A DNA stretch of 64,000 bases from Sulfitobacter sp. W027 (GCF_025143985.1 NZ_CP083564.1:428501-492500), one strand, 5' to 3'; numbered from the stretch's first letter, positions 34,736 to 44,832 are shown. Notes: generated by a model not told the origin, from the sequence alone. Numbers and translations: made by a program.

Positions 34736-35386
34736 TTACATATGCGTTTGTGCAAGGCGGCGGTCGGGCCGGTCAAGATGTGGCACAGCGTTGAACAGCA
34801 CGGGCGACCAATGCCCGCCGATGGGAAAGAGCCGGTGCATCGAGGTATGCATGATCGCCAGCGCCAAACGCGCCATGGCCGGGATGCCCACGCCCATGGC
34901 CTGCGCCATCGCTAAAGAAATCAGCCCGCCCGAAGTCACCACCAGCGCCGGGCCTTCACCTTCGGCAATTTCAGCCAGAGCCGATTGCACCCGCGTTTCA
35001 AAGTTCTCATAGGTTTCGGGCGTGTCGGCAAGCTTGCCCGCTTTCCAATAGTCAAAGACCTGCGGCAGGTGATGCACAAACTCGCCCGCGCGGGGAAAGG
35101 GCACCTTGTGCTGCTGCTCCATCAGATTGGCGAGGGTGAAATACTCCAACTCGTTCAGCCGTGCGTCGCGAATGGGTTCCAGCCCGGTGTTCATCCCCTC
35201 CGCCGTCTCGATGTGGCGGGTCAACGTGCCGGTATAAAGCCGCGTGTGGTGGGTTTCACTCTGGCGCAAATGGTCGCCCAGCCACGCGGCCTGCTCATGA
35301 CCCAGCGGGCTGAGGCGGTCATAGCTTAACTCGTCCTTGGCGGTGGAATTGGCTTGGCCGTGGCGGATCAGGGTAATGTGGGACAT
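34736..35386 (-). CDS. Histidine phosphatase family protein
   Basis: 216 residues starting at MSHITLIRHGQA; the longer frame upstream was rejected because it lacks a ribosome binding site and the family starts with the beta strand leading into RHG. The phosphohistidine is in LIRHGQ, the second Arg in YTGTLTRHIETA, the Glu in NELEYF, and the second His region is VVTSGGLIS, where the usual His is replaced by Ser. Such a change in the catalytic pocket could alter or abolish phosphatase activity. It is the first gene of the three-gene unit. Confidence 0.85.
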   Translation of the reverse strand: MSHITLIRHGQANSTAKDELSYDRLSPLGHEQAAWLGDHLRQSETHHTRLYTGTLTRHIETAEGMNTGLEPIRDARLNELEYFTLANLMEQQHKVPFPRAGEFVHHLPQVFDYWKAGKLADTPETYENFETRVQSALAEIAEGEGPALVVTSGGLISLAMAQAMGVGIPAMARLALAIMHTSMHRLFPIGGHWSPVLFNAVPHLDRPDRRLAQTHM

Positions 35387-35548
35387 CAAAGGGCTTTCAC
35401 TGTTCGCCCAAGTGATAGGGCAGCTTGTCGGGCCATACAATGCAATGCACCGCCGCGGCGTTTATCCGTGACGGGGTGTCGGGATTGGCCCCTGACAAGG
35501 GCCGAGTTTTGCTTATAGTTTGGGCAATAGCTAGCGGGAGGGGCAGCC

Positions 35549-38314
35549 ATGGCCGAGAGGATCACATTCACGCTTGATGGGCAAACCGTTGAGGCAGAGG
35601 CTGGCATGACCATTTGGGAAGTGGCCAATGGTCGGGGTCTTAAAATCCCGCATCTGTGTCACAAGCCCGCCCCCGGCTACCGCCCCGACGGCAACTGCCG
35701 CGCCTGTATGGTCGAGATCGAAGGAGAGCGGGTGCTGGCGGCCTCCTGCATCCGCGAGCCTGCCGAGGGGATGGTCGTCACCACCAACAATGCGCGCGCC
35801 GAGAATGCCCGCAAAATGGTGATGGAGCTGCTGCTGGCCGACCAACCCGCGCAGGAGGTGGCGCATGACAAATCGAGCCATATGCGCGAAATGGCGGCGC
35901 TGAATGGCGTGGAAGAAAGCCGTTTCCCGAAGTTGGAGCGCGACCGTGTGCCGCTTCTCGACGACACCCATGTCGCGATGCGCGTGAACCTCGACGCTTG
36001 CATCCAGTGCAACCTCTGCGTCCGCGCCTGCCGGGAGGTGCAGGTCAACGATGTGATCGGCATGGCCGGGCGAGGCCATGACGCCTACCCGGTCTTCGAC
36101 ATCGACGATCCGATGGGGGCCTCGACCTGCGTTGCCTGCGGCGAATGCGTGCAGGCTTGCCCAACGGGCGCGTTGATGCCCGCCACGGTGGTGGACGCGG
36201 CGCAGGTGGGCGACTCGGCGGATTACGACAATGAGGTCGCCAGCGTCTGCCCCTTCTGCGGCGTCGGTTGTCAGATTTCGCTCAAGGTGAAGGACAATAA
36301 AGTCAAATACGTCGAAGGCATCAACGGCCCGGCGAACGAAGGGCGGCTCTGCGTCAAGGGGCGCTTTGGCTTTGACTATATCCACCACGATCACCGCCTG
36401 ACCAAACCGCTGATCCGCCGCGAGGACGCGCCCGCCAAAGGGCTGAATGTCGATCCGGGCAATTGGGGCGAGGTGTTCCGCGAGGCCACATGGGACGAGG
36501 CGCTGGATTTCGCAGCACAGGGCCTCAAGGGGCGCGGGCGCGAGGTGGCGGGCTTTGGCAGTGCGAAATGCACCAATGAAGAAGCCTATCTGTTCCAGAA
36601 AATGATCCGTCAGGGCTTTGGCCATAACAACGTCGATCACTGCACGCGGCTCTGCCACGCCTCATCCGTGGCAGCGCTGATGGAGAACGTCGGATCGGGC
36701 GCTGTCACGGCGACCTTCAACGAGATCGAAAACGCCGATGTGGCCATCGTCATCGGCGCGAACCCGGTTGAGAACCACCCCGTCGCCGCGACCTATTTCA
36801 AGCAATTCACCAAACGCGGTGGCAAGCTGATCGTGATGGACCCCCGCGGTGTGGGGCTGCGTCGTTTCGCCAGCCATATGCTTCAATTCCGCCCTGGAAC
36901 CGATGTGTCGATGCTCAATGCGATCATGCATGTGATCGTCGAAGAAGGGCTGTATGACGCGCAATATATCGCGGCCTATACCGAGAATTGGGAGGCCGAA
37001 AAGGCGCACCTAAAGGACTTCAGCCCCGAAAGAATGGCCCCGATCTGCGGTATCGAAGCCGAAGTGCTGCGCGATGTGGCGCGGACCTTCGCGGGGGCCA
37101 ATGCGGCAATGATCTTCTGGGGCATGGGGGTGAGCCAGCACATCCATGGCACCGACAATTCGCGTTGCCTGATCTCTCTTGCGCTGATGACCGGCCAGAT
37201 TGGACGCCCCGGCGCTGGGCTGCATCCGCTTCGGGGGCAGAACAACGTGCAGGGCGCGTCGGATGCGGGCCTCATTCCGATGTTCCTGCCCGATTACCAG
37301 CCGGTGGAGGACGACGGCGTGCGCTCGGCCTTTACCGAGGTCTGGGGTTCGGGCGATTTCAGCGCCGAGAAGGGGCTGACCGTGACCGAGATCATGGATG
37401 CGGTGCATGATGGGGACATCAAGGCGATGTATGTGCTGGGGGAAAACCCGGCGATGTCGGACCCCGATGTCGACCATGCGCGCGATGCGCTGGCAAAGCT
37501 GGATCACCTTGTGGTGCAGGATATTTTCCTGACTGAGACGGCGAATTACGCCGATGTGATCCTCCCCGCCAGCGCCTTTGCTGAAAAGACTGGTACGGTG
37601 ACCAACACCAACCGTCAGGTCCAAATGGGCCGCCCGGCGGTGACACCACCCGGCGAAGCGCGGGAGGATTGGTGGATCGAAGTGGAACTGGCCAAGCGGC
37701 TGGGGCTGGACTGGAGCTATGAAAGCCCGGCGGATGTCTTTGCCGAGATGAAGCTGAACATGAAGTCCTTCGACAACATCACATGGGACCGTCTGGCGCG
37801 CGAGAATGCAGTGACCTACCCGTCACTGAGCGCAGATGATCCGGGGCAGGCAATTGTCTTTGGCGAGGGCTTCCCGCGCCCTGAGGGCCGGGCCAAATTC
37901 ACCCCTGCCTCAATTGTGGCGCCCGATGATGTGCCGGATGCGGACTACCCGATGATACTGACGACCGGGCGGCAGTTGGAACATTGGCACACGGGCTCAA
38001 TGACCCGCCGCTCCAAGGTGCTGGACGGATTGGAGCCGGAGGCGAACTGCTCACTTCATCCGTCAACCCTACGCCGTCTTGGGGTGGCTCCGGGCGAACA
38101 TGTGCGACTCTCTACCAAACGCGGCAGTATCGAGATCATGGCCCGGGAAGACCGCGCCGTGGCCCCCGATATGGTTTTCCTCCCCTTCGCCTATGTCGAA
38201 GCGGCGGCGAATATTCTGACCAATCCAGCGGTTGACCCTTACGGCAAGATCCCGGAGTTTAAATTCTCTGCCGTCAGGGTGGAAGCGGCGAAAGAGGCCG
38301 TCGCCGCCGAGTAA
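35549..38314 (+). CDS. fdhF: Formate dehydrogenase alpha subunit (FdsA/FdhF-like molybdoenzyme)
   Basis: 921 residues. The N-terminal [2Fe-2S] domain binds through Cys37, Cys50, Cys53 and Cys67. Then come two 4Fe-4S ferredoxin repeats (Cys151/154/157/161 and Cys194/197/200/204) and the bis-MGD domain opening with CPFCGVGC (234-241, Cys268 as fourth ligand). The active-site pair appears as TRLCH (Cys369-His370), so it is the cysteine and not the selenocysteine type. The NADH-side subunits FdsB/G and the chaperone FdsC/D are not next to it, so its electron acceptor is unknown. The GGGAGGGG ribosome binding site is strong. It is followed 15 bp later by a hydrolase gene. Confidence 0.92.
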   Translation: MAERITFTLDGQTVEAEAGMTIWEVANGRGLKIPHLCHKPAPGYRPDGNCRACMVEIEGERVLAASCIREPAEGMVVTTNNARAENARKMVMELLLADQPAQEVAHDKSSHMREMAALNGVEESRFPKLERDRVPLLDDTHVAMRVNLDACIQCNLCVRACREVQVNDVIGMAGRGHDAYPVFDIDDPMGASTCVACGECVQACPTGALMPATVVDAAQVGDSADYDNEVASVCPFCGVGCQISLKVKDNKVKYVEGINGPANEGRLCVKGRFGFDYIHHDHRLTKPLIRREDAPAKGLNVDPGNWGEVFREATWDEALDFAAQGLKGRGREVAGFGSAKCTNEEAYLFQKMIRQGFGHNNVDHCTRLCHASSVAALMENVGSGAVTATFNEIENADVAIVIGANPVENHPVAATYFKQFTKRGGKLIVMDPRGVGLRRFASHMLQFRPGTDVSMLNAIMHVIVEEGLYDAQYIAAYTENWEAEKAHLKDFSPERMAPICGIEAEVLRDVARTFAGANAAMIFWGMGVSQHIHGTDNSRCLISLALMTGQIGRPGAGLHPLRGQNNVQGASDAGLIPMFLPDYQPVEDDGVRSAFTEVWGSGDFSAEKGLTVTEIMDAVHDGDIKAMYVLGENPAMSDPDVDHARDALAKLDHLVVQDIFLTETANYADVILPASAFAEKTGTVTNTNRQVQMGRPAVTPPGEAREDWWIEVELAKRLGLDWSYESPADVFAEMKLNMKSFDNITWDRLARENAVTYPSLSADDPGQAIVFGEGFPRPEGRAKFTPASIVAPDDVPDADYPMILTTGRQLEHWHTGSMTRRSKVLDGLEPEANCSLHPSTLRRLGVAPGEHVRLSTKRGSIEIMAREDRAVAPDMVFLPFAYVEAAANILTNPAVDPYGKIPEFKFSAVRVEAAKEAVAAE

Positions 38315-38329
38315 GGAAAGTACCGAGAA

Positions 38330-39523
38330 ATGAAGATTGATGCCGCGCGATTTCTGAAGGATTTGCACGATCTGCGTGCCATTGGTGCGGCAGGGGTGGG
38401 TAAGGGCGTGGTGCGCCCGGCCTATTCCGCCGCCGATGTAGAGGCGCGGGAGTGGCTTGCGGGCCGGATGCGCGAGGCGGGGCTCAAGATCGAAGTCGAT
38501 GCGATGGGCAACCTCTTTGGCCTGGCAGAGGGGCCCTCGATCCTGTTGGGGTCGCATTCCGACAGCCAACCCGAGGGGGGCTGGCTGGATGGTGCCTTGG
38601 GCGTGATCGCGGCGCTCGAAGTCGCCCGCGCGACGCGTGAGACCGGGGGCCCCGCGGTATCGGTCGTGTCGTTCCAAGATGAAGAGGGGCGCTTTGGCGT
38701 GACCACCGGTTCGACCGTTTGGTCCGGCGCCTTGGATCAGACGGAGGCTGACGGTCTCACCGATCACGCCGGGGTCAGCTTGGCCGAGGCGCGCGAGGCG
38801 ATGGCGGGCATGGTGACTGGTCCGGTCGATCCGGCGCAGTTCACCGGCTATATCGAGTTGCACATCGAACAGGGGCCGACCTTGGATGATAGCGGAGAGC
38901 AGATTGGCGTGGTCAGCGACATCGTTGGTATTCGCGACATGAAGGTGACTTTTGAAGGCCAGCAGAACCACGCAGGCACCACGCCGATGGCGGTGCGCCG
39001 CGATGCCTTTCAGGCGGTGTCTGAGTTCAACAGCCTGCTGAACGACCGGCTGCGCAATGTGGTGACGCCGACCACGGTCTGGACCATTGGCCATGTCAGC
39101 CTGCATCCCAATGCGTCATCCATCGTGCCGGGCAAGGCGGTGTTCTCGATGCAGTGGCGGGACGGCGACAGTGACCGTCTGGGGCGGATGGAAGCGATCA
39201 TCCGCGAGACCGCCGAGGAGGTGGCCAAGTCTCGCGGGATGGACCTGACCTATGGCCCGATGCTGGGGCTGGAGCCTGAGGCGATGGATGCGCGATTGCA
39301 AGATGCGCTGGCCGAGGCGGCAGAGGCGGTGGCCCCCGGCAAATGGCGCAAGATGCCTTCGGGTGCCTTGCATGACGCAACCAATGTGGCGCGATTGATG
39401 CCCGTGGCGATGTTGTTCGCGCCCTCGATCAATGGGATCAGCCATGCCTTTGAAGAGGACACGGCGGAAGACGATCTGGTCGCGGCGGTTGAGGTGTTGG
39501 GGCGGGCCGTCGCGGCGCTTTAA
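38330..39523 (+). CDS. M20-family Zn-dependent amidohydrolase (carbamoylase/hydantoinase type)
   Basis: 397 residues of the N-carbamoyl-L-amino-acid hydrolase / allantoate amidohydrolase group of M20. Metal-binding signals: [18 protein letters not shown] (His and Asp), FQDEEGRFG (catalytic Glu and metal Glu), ELHIEQGP (His), and a C-terminal [11 protein letters not shown] (His). The dimerisation domain holds [11 protein letters not shown]. Substrate could be an N-carbamoyl or N-formyl compound; the preceding formate dehydrogenase raises the idea of a product that yields formate, which is an inference. Convergent with the response regulator gene, 6 bp apart. Confidence 0.9.
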   Translation: MKIDAARFLKDLHDLRAIGAAGVGKGVVRPAYSAADVEAREWLAGRMREAGLKIEVDAMGNLFGLAEGPSILLGSHSDSQPEGGWLDGALGVIAALEVARATRETGGPAVSVVSFQDEEGRFGVTTGSTVWSGALDQTEADGLTDHAGVSLAEAREAMAGMVTGPVDPAQFTGYIELHIEQGPTLDDSGEQIGVVSDIVGIRDMKVTFEGQQNHAGTTPMAVRRDAFQAVSEFNSLLNDRLRNVVTPTTVWTIGHVSLHPNASSIVPGKAVFSMQWRDGDSDRLGRMEAIIRETAEEVAKSRGMDLTYGPMLGLEPEAMDARLQDALAEAAEAVAPGKWRKMPSGALHDATNVARLMPVAMLFAPSINGISHAFEEDTAEDDLVAAVEVLGRAVAAL

Positions 39524-39529
39524 GCGCCG

Positions 39530-40246
39530 TCAGTCCCAGTGCACATCGCCAAGGAAAATATAGCCCGCACCGTAGATCGTCTTGATCAGCTGCGGGTTCT
39601 TAGGGTCCTCGCCAAGCTTCGTCCGCAGCCGCGAGATGCGCACATCCATCGCCCGGTCAAAACTCTCGGAAGCTACGCCGCCGAGTGTTTCTTGCATCTG
39701 CGCGCGGCTGATCAGGCGTTTCGGAGCGTCGAGGAACAGGCGCAGCACCTCGCCTTCGGCATGGGAGAAGGTGACCTCGGTCCCCTGTGCATCCTGCAAG
39801 ACATAGCGGTCGAAATGCGCGGTCCAGCCGTTAAACCGCGCGGTGGTGCCGGCCTGTGGCGTCGGTTTGGCGCTGCGTAGGCGGGCGCGGATGCGGGCGA
39901 CCACTTCGGCAGGATCGAAGGGTTTGATGATGTAATCATCGGCGCCCAGTTCCAGCCCCGTCACTCGGTCCTGCACCTGTGCGCGGCCTGAGATGATGAT
40001 CACGATCGCGCCTTGTTCCAGCGCTAACCGGTGCACCAGCGTCAGACCGTCGGTGTCAGGCAGGCTGAGATCGACAAGGCAGACATCGGGGGTATGGGTG
40101 GCCAGTGCGGCTTCAAAAGCCCGCGCGCGACCAAAGCTGAGTGTGTCGAAGCCCGCTTCCTCAAGCGTGTCCGACAGCATGCTGCGGATTTCAGGCTCGT
40201 CATCCAGAATGGTAACCAGCGGGCGCGGGGCGGTATCACGGCTCAT
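39530..40246 (-). CDS. OmpR/PhoB-type response regulator
   Basis: 238 residues. The receiver domain (about 8-122) has the acidic pocket DDEP (15-18), phospho-acceptor Asp59 in CLVDLSLPD, Thr/Ser site in IIISGRA and Lys in YIIKPFDP. The C-terminal winged helix (about 135-235) ends in RISRLRTKLGEDPKNPQLIKTIYGAGYIF, typical of the OmpR family. Overlaps the kinase gene upstream by 4 bp, so it is its cognate partner. Target genes are not evident; the divergent cytochrome c gene is the nearest candidate. Confidence 0.94.
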   Translation of the reverse strand: MSRDTAPRPLVTILDDEPEIRSMLSDTLEEAGFDTLSFGRARAFEAALATHTPDVCLVDLSLPDTDGLTLVHRLALEQGAIVIIISGRAQVQDRVTGLELGADDYIIKPFDPAEVVARIRARLRSAKPTPQAGTTARFNGWTAHFDRYVLQDAQGTEVTFSHAEGEVLRLFLDAPKRLISRAQMQETLGGVASESFDRAMDVRISRLRTKLGEDPKNPQLIKTIYGAGYIFLGDVHWD

Positions 40247-42153
40247 GGGGCGGTGGCTTTCAATGGGGCGATCAGCGACAAAAGCGCGTCGGCGTCAAAA
40301 GGTTTGCGCAGCACCGGCGCGAGGGTCTGCGCCTCGACAAACAGTGGGTGATCAGCGGGTAGGGAGGTCATCAGCAACAGCGGCAGGCTGCTGCCGACAC
40401 GGCGGGCAAGGTCGATGCCAGTGCCTTCGCCGGTGAGTTGGATGTCCGAGAGGACAAGGGTGATGTCGGGCAGATCGGCAATCAGCGCCGTGGCTTCATC
40501 GGCGCTGGTGGCCTCGATCACCGAATGGCCTTGATCCATCAGCATGTCCCGCACCACAGCGCGAATGTCGGTGGTGTCTTCGACCAGCAAAACCAGCCCC
40601 GTGGTGGCAGGCACAGCAGCGCGGTAGGGCAAGCGCAGGCTGATCTGTGCGCCGCCTTCGGGTGCATTGCTCAGCCGCAGATCGCCGCCTGCGGATTTGG
40701 TCATGTCATAGACCATCGACAGACCCAGCCCCGATCCTTCGCTGCCCTTGGTGGTGAAAAACGGTTCAACCCCGCGTTCCAGTGCCGAAGGCGAGAAGCC
40801 CGGTCCGGTGTCATGGATCACCCATTCGATCCAAGTGTCATGCACTAGCCGTTGGGTCAGTGTGATCGTGCCCTGCGCGCCGCAGGCGTCGCGTGCGTTA
40901 AGGATGAGGTTCAAAAGCGCATCCTGCACCCGGCCTTTGTCGAGCAGCACCGACCCCTCCGGCGCGTCATTGCGCACCACCAGCGCGCATTTCGGGGGCA
41001 GGGTCGGGGCGGCGAGGGTCGAAAGCTCGTTCAGCAGGTCGGCGATATCGGTGGCCGCCGGGCGCAGGGCGCGGGGTTCGGTCACATCGGCGATGGAGCT
41101 GAGCAACGTGCCGCCCCGTCGTGCGGCCGCAAGCGTGCCTTCGACCAATTCGCCCGCTTGCGGCGGCATGTCGGGCAGGCGGGCAAGTTTCGATTGCATC
41201 CCAAGAATGATGGTCAAAAGGTTTGAGAAATCATGCGCCAGCCCAGAGATCATCCGAGAGGCCAACTCGCGTTTCAGCGTCTGTTGCAGGGCGACACGGG
41301 TCTGGGTTTCCTCGGTGATGTCCATTGACAGGATATAGACCCCGCCGCGCCCATCGGGGGTGAAGGCACCGCGTATCCGCCGGGCAGAGGCGTCATGGGT
41401 AAATTCGATCACCGCCGGGCTGCCCGCGTAGGCTTGGGTCAGCGCGGGTTTGATCCGCGCATAGGCAGAGGCCCCAAGCGCGTCGCTGATGTGCAGACCG
41501 TAGATATTGCTGGGCCGTCCCGGCATCACACTGCTGAGGCGGCGGTTGGAATAGATATAGCGGCCATTCTCGTCCACATGGGCGATATGCGCAGGCATCA
41601 TCTCGGTCGTCAAACGGGTGCGGGCTTCGCTTTCGGTGACCTGCCGTTTGGCTTCTTCCAGCGCCGTGATCGTCGCTTCGAGCTTGCGGTTGCTGGCGGC
41701 AAGTTGTTCGGCATGGGAGAGCAGTTGGTCGCTCAACGCATCGGACCGCGCGCGCAACAGCGCCTCTTGCCGCTTGGTGTTGGTGATGTCGGTATAGACC
41801 GTGACCCAGCCGCCTTGCGGCAGGGGGGAACCTTCGACGCTGATGGTGCGCCCATTGGCGCGGGTGCGCTCCATATAATGCGGTACGAAGGCGCGGGCCT
41901 GCTCCACACGTTCGGCCACAAAGGCATCGACATCGCCGACTTCCCCATATTCGCCGGTCCCGGCGAGATGGCGGATCGTATCCTCAAAGGGGGCGCCGGG
42001 GGTGACCAGCGCATCGGGCAGATCGAACATCGATTGAAACGGCGCATTGCAGACCGCGAGGCGCAGATCACTATCATAGATGGTTAGCGCCTGAGCTATC
42101 AGGTTCAGACCGGCATGGGTCAGCGCTTTGGTTTGGTCTTCGGTGATCTGCAT
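40243..42153 (-). CDS. Cytosolic PAS hybrid sensor histidine kinase
   Basis: 636 residues from the ATG at 42153, with GAAAGGAT upstream; longer frames exist but are unsupported. Order: PAS_7-like domain (about 5-125), coiled coil (125-180), second PAS domain (180-283), HisKA with phospho-His307 in GLAHDFSNLLT, HATPase with NLILNARDA (416-423), DTGPGF (448-453) and GSGLGLSMV, then a C-terminal receiver (519-630) with Asp570 and Lys in RKPF. No membrane helices, so it senses a cytoplasmic signal. A receiver fused to the kinase next to a separate OmpR regulator implies either a side branch or a phosphate sink; no Hpt domain is seen nearby. Confidence 0.92.
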   Translation of the reverse strand: MQITEDQTKALTHAGLNLIAQALTIYDSDLRLAVCNAPFQSMFDLPDALVTPGAPFEDTIRHLAGTGEYGEVGDVDAFVAERVEQARAFVPHYMERTRANGRTISVEGSPLPQGGWVTVYTDITNTKRQEALLRARSDALSDQLLSHAEQLAASNRKLEATITALEEAKRQVTESEARTRLTTEMMPAHIAHVDENGRYIYSNRRLSSVMPGRPSNIYGLHISDALGASAYARIKPALTQAYAGSPAVIEFTHDASARRIRGAFTPDGRGGVYILSMDITEETQTRVALQQTLKRELASRMISGLAHDFSNLLTIILGMQSKLARLPDMPPQAGELVEGTLAAARRGGTLLSSIADVTEPRALRPAATDIADLLNELSTLAAPTLPPKCALVVRNDAPEGSVLLDKGRVQDALLNLILNARDACGAQGTITLTQRLVHDTWIEWVIHDTGPGFSPSALERGVEPFFTTKGSEGSGLGLSMVYDMTKSAGGDLRLSNAPEGGAQISLRLPYRAAVPATTGLVLLVEDTTDIRAVVRDMLMDQGHSVIEATSADEATALIADLPDITLVLSDIQLTGEGTGIDLARRVGSSLPLLLMTSLPADHPLFVEAQTLAPVLRKPFDADALLSLIAPLKATAP

Positions 42154-42279
42154 TGGCATCCTTTCGCATAGGGCTAGCATCGCACGGGCGAAAGGCAAAG
42201 AGCCGCGCGCAAATCGCGCTTGACCTTCTTGCGCTGGAGGCCCTGAGAAGCGCGACAAATGAAACGCGAAAGGCAGAGC

Positions 42280-42702
42280 ATGAACAAGAAAATCGGAGTG
42301 GCGGCATTGGCTGGAGTGGCCGCAATTGGCGGGTATCTTTGGTGGAGTGGCCAAGAGAGCCCTGCGCCCACTGCCAGCGGGGAGGCTATGGTGACAGTGA
42401 CCCTACCGGATAGCCTGAGCGAAGGGGCGCAGATCGGCGCGCGCGCCTTTGAAGCGAAATGCGCGGCCTGTCACGGGATCAACGCCGCCGGGCGCGAAGG
42501 CGCAGGCCCACCGCTGATCCATAAAATTTATGAGCCCAGCCATCATGGCGACGGGGCCTTCATGGTTGCAGCGACCAATGGCGTGCGTCAGCATCACTGG
42601 TCTTTCGGCAATATGCCCCCGGTCGAAGGGATCACCCCGGCAGAGATCAAATCCATCGTGAGCTATGTGCGCGAGGTGCAGCGCGCCAACGGCATCGACT
42701 AG
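42280..42702 (+). CDS. Membrane-anchored c-type cytochrome
   Basis: 140 residues from the ATG at 42280. An uncleaved N-terminal helix (about 4-22) is followed by a short linker and a single class I cytochrome c domain: haem attachment CAACH (Cys61, Cys64, His65) and the axial Met112 in GNMPP. The HHGDG / HHW histidines are unusual and could bind metal. Such anchored cytochromes pass electrons between the bc1 complex and terminal oxidases or reductases. It is divergent from the hybrid kinase gene, so its promoter may be controlled by that system. Confidence 0.9.
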   Translation: MNKKIGVAALAGVAAIGGYLWWSGQESPAPTASGEAMVTVTLPDSLSEGAQIGARAFEAKCAACHGINAAGREGAGPPLIHKIYEPSHHGDGAFMVAATNGVRQHHWSFGNMPPVEGITPAEIKSIVSYVREVQRANGID

Positions 42703-42861
42703 CCGCGAAGGCGACTAAATCGCGCTGTAACAATTCGTTAGGATTCGGAAAAGATCAGGAAAAAGTTGACCCCCACACCTAAGACAACGTCACTTGTGAG
42801 ATCATAGAATCGCACAAGCGATCGAACCCGCCGGGGAGGGCGGGCATGGGAGGAAGACAAT

Positions 42862-44832
42862 TTGGCTAAGCCGCTGACGCGTGCCGACGGACCTCAGTCC
42901 GTGCCGGCGCTGTTGCACCGCAACGCAAGTGAATTCGCAAACGCCCCCGCCTATCGGGAGAAGGAATACGGGATCTGGCAAAGCTGGACCTGGTCGCAGA
43001 CCCGTGACGAGGTTGAGGCGCTGGCACTCGGGTTCTTGGAGTTGGGTCTGAACGAGGGCGATTTTGTCGCCGTTATTGGCCGCAACCGGCCAACTCTCTA
43101 TTGGGCAATGATGGCCGCACAGATGGCCGGGGCCGTGCCGGTGCCGCTGTACCAAGACGCCAATGCCGAAGAGATGGCCTATGTCATGGGCCACTGTGGC
43201 GCACGTTTTGCCGTCGTGGGCGATCAGGAGCAGGTCGACAAGATCATCGAAGTGCAAAGTCAGTTGCCCGACTTTGAGCGGATGATCTACCTCGATCCGC
43301 GTGGCTTGCGCAAATACGACCATTCCAAGCTCGACCAATACAGCGCTGTGCAGGAATTGGGCCGCGCCAACCGCGAGAAGCATATCGCTGAGCTTGAGGC
43401 GCGTCAGGCCAAGCTGAATTATGATTCCACCGGCGTGATGCTTTACACCTCAGGCACCACCGGCAAGCCCAAGGGCGTGGTGCTGTCCAACCGCAACGTG
43501 ATCGAGACGGCGAAATCCTCCTCCGAGTTCGACAATCTGCGCCGCGATGATGAAATCCTCGCCTATCTGCCGATGGCATGGGTCGGCGATTTCATCTTTT
43601 CCGTGGGTCAAGCGCTTTGGACCGGGTTCTGCACCAACTGCCCCGAAAGCGCCGAGACAATGCATGTCGATCTGCGTGAAATCGGGCCGACCTATTACTT
43701 CGCCCCGCCGCGGGTGTTCGAGACGCAGCTCACTTCCGTCATGATCCGCATGGAAGACGCGAGCCGGTTCAAGAAGTGGCTCTTCGACACCTTCATGGCC
43801 CATGCCCGCAAGGTCGGCCCCGCCATTCTGGACGGCAAGAAGGTGTCCTTCATGGACCGCGCGAAATATGCGTTGGGCGAGTTGATGATCTATGGCCCGC
43901 TGAAGAACACGCTTGGCTTCAGCCGCGTCCGCGTGGGCTATACCGCCGGTGAGGCGATCGGGCCGGAGATTTTCGATTTCTACCGCTCGCTTGGCATCAA
44001 CCTAAAACAGCTCTACGGCCAGACCGAGGCGACGGTGTTCATCACCGCGCAGCCCGATGGCGAGGTGCGCAGCGACACCGTGGGCGTGACCTGCCCGGGC
44101 GTGGAGCTGAAGATCGCGGACAATGGCGAGGTCTTCTACCGCTCGCCTGGCGTTTTTGTGGAATATTACAAGAACCCCGAAAGCACCGCCGACACCAAAG
44201 ATGCCGAAGGCTGGGTCGCCACCGGCGACGCGGGCTTCATTGAGGAGGGAAGCGGCCACCTGCGCATCATCGACCGCGCCAAGGATGTGGGCCAGATGGC
44301 CGACGGGCGGCTCTTTGCGCCGAAATATGTGGAGAACAAGCTGAAGTTCTTCCCGAACATTCTGGAGACCGTGGTCTTTGGCAACAAGCGCAGCGAATGC
44401 ACCGCCTTTATCAACATCGACCTCACGGCGGTGGGCAACTGGGCCGAGCGCAACAACATCGGCTACGCCTCCTACCAGGAACTGGCGCGGCATCCGCAGG
44501 TGATGGACACAATTCAAAGCCATGTGGAAGAGGTGAACCGCTCGGTCGCGGAAGACGAGATGCTCTCGGGCTGTCAGGTGCACCGCTTTGTCGTGTTGCA
44601 CAAAGAACTCGACGCCGACGACGGTGAATTGACCCGCACCCGCAAAGTGCGCCGCAAGATCATCGAAGAGAAATACGCCGACATTATCGCAGCGCTCTAT
44701 GACGGCTCCAAACAGGTCAGCACCGAGACGGAAGTGACCTATGAGGATGGGCGCAAAGGCTCGATCAAGGCGACACTCGAAATTCGCGAAGCTGCCGTGC
44801 AGCCGACCAGCCACCAGATGGCGGCGGAATGA
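42862..44832 (+). CDS. AMP-dependent long-chain acyl-CoA synthetase-type ligase
   Basis: 656 residues starting with TTG after GGGAGGAAG. The ANL superfamily motifs are clear: MLYTSGTTGKPKGVVLSNRN (P-loop), YGQTEATVF and GWVATGDAGF with the later DRAKDVGQMADGRLFAP (A8 hinge region). The length and FACL-like structure with an inserted C-terminal region match the long-chain acid/aromatic acid ligases that accompany LIV-type transporters in alphaproteobacteria. The likely job is to activate the imported acid as a CoA thioester; the substrate is not readable. First gene of the operon; overlap of 4 bp with livG. Confidence 0.9.
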   Translation: MAKPLTRADGPQSVPALLHRNASEFANAPAYREKEYGIWQSWTWSQTRDEVEALALGFLELGLNEGDFVAVIGRNRPTLYWAMMAAQMAGAVPVPLYQDANAEEMAYVMGHCGARFAVVGDQEQVDKIIEVQSQLPDFERMIYLDPRGLRKYDHSKLDQYSAVQELGRANREKHIAELEARQAKLNYDSTGVMLYTSGTTGKPKGVVLSNRNVIETAKSSSEFDNLRRDDEILAYLPMAWVGDFIFSVGQALWTGFCTNCPESAETMHVDLREIGPTYYFAPPRVFETQLTSVMIRMEDASRFKKWLFDTFMAHARKVGPAILDGKKVSFMDRAKYALGELMIYGPLKNTLGFSRVRVGYTAGEAIGPEIFDFYRSLGINLKQLYGQTEATVFITAQPDGEVRSDTVGVTCPGVELKIADNGEVFYRSPGVFVEYYKNPESTADTKDAEGWVATGDAGFIEEGSGHLRIIDRAKDVGQMADGRLFAPKYVENKLKFFPNILETVVFGNKRSECTAFINIDLTAVGNWAERNNIGYASYQELARHPQVMDTIQSHVEEVNRSVAEDEMLSGCQVHRFVVLHKELDADDGELTRTRKVRRKIIEEKYADIIAALYDGSKQVSTETEVTYEDGRKGSIKATLEIREAAVQPTSHQMAAE

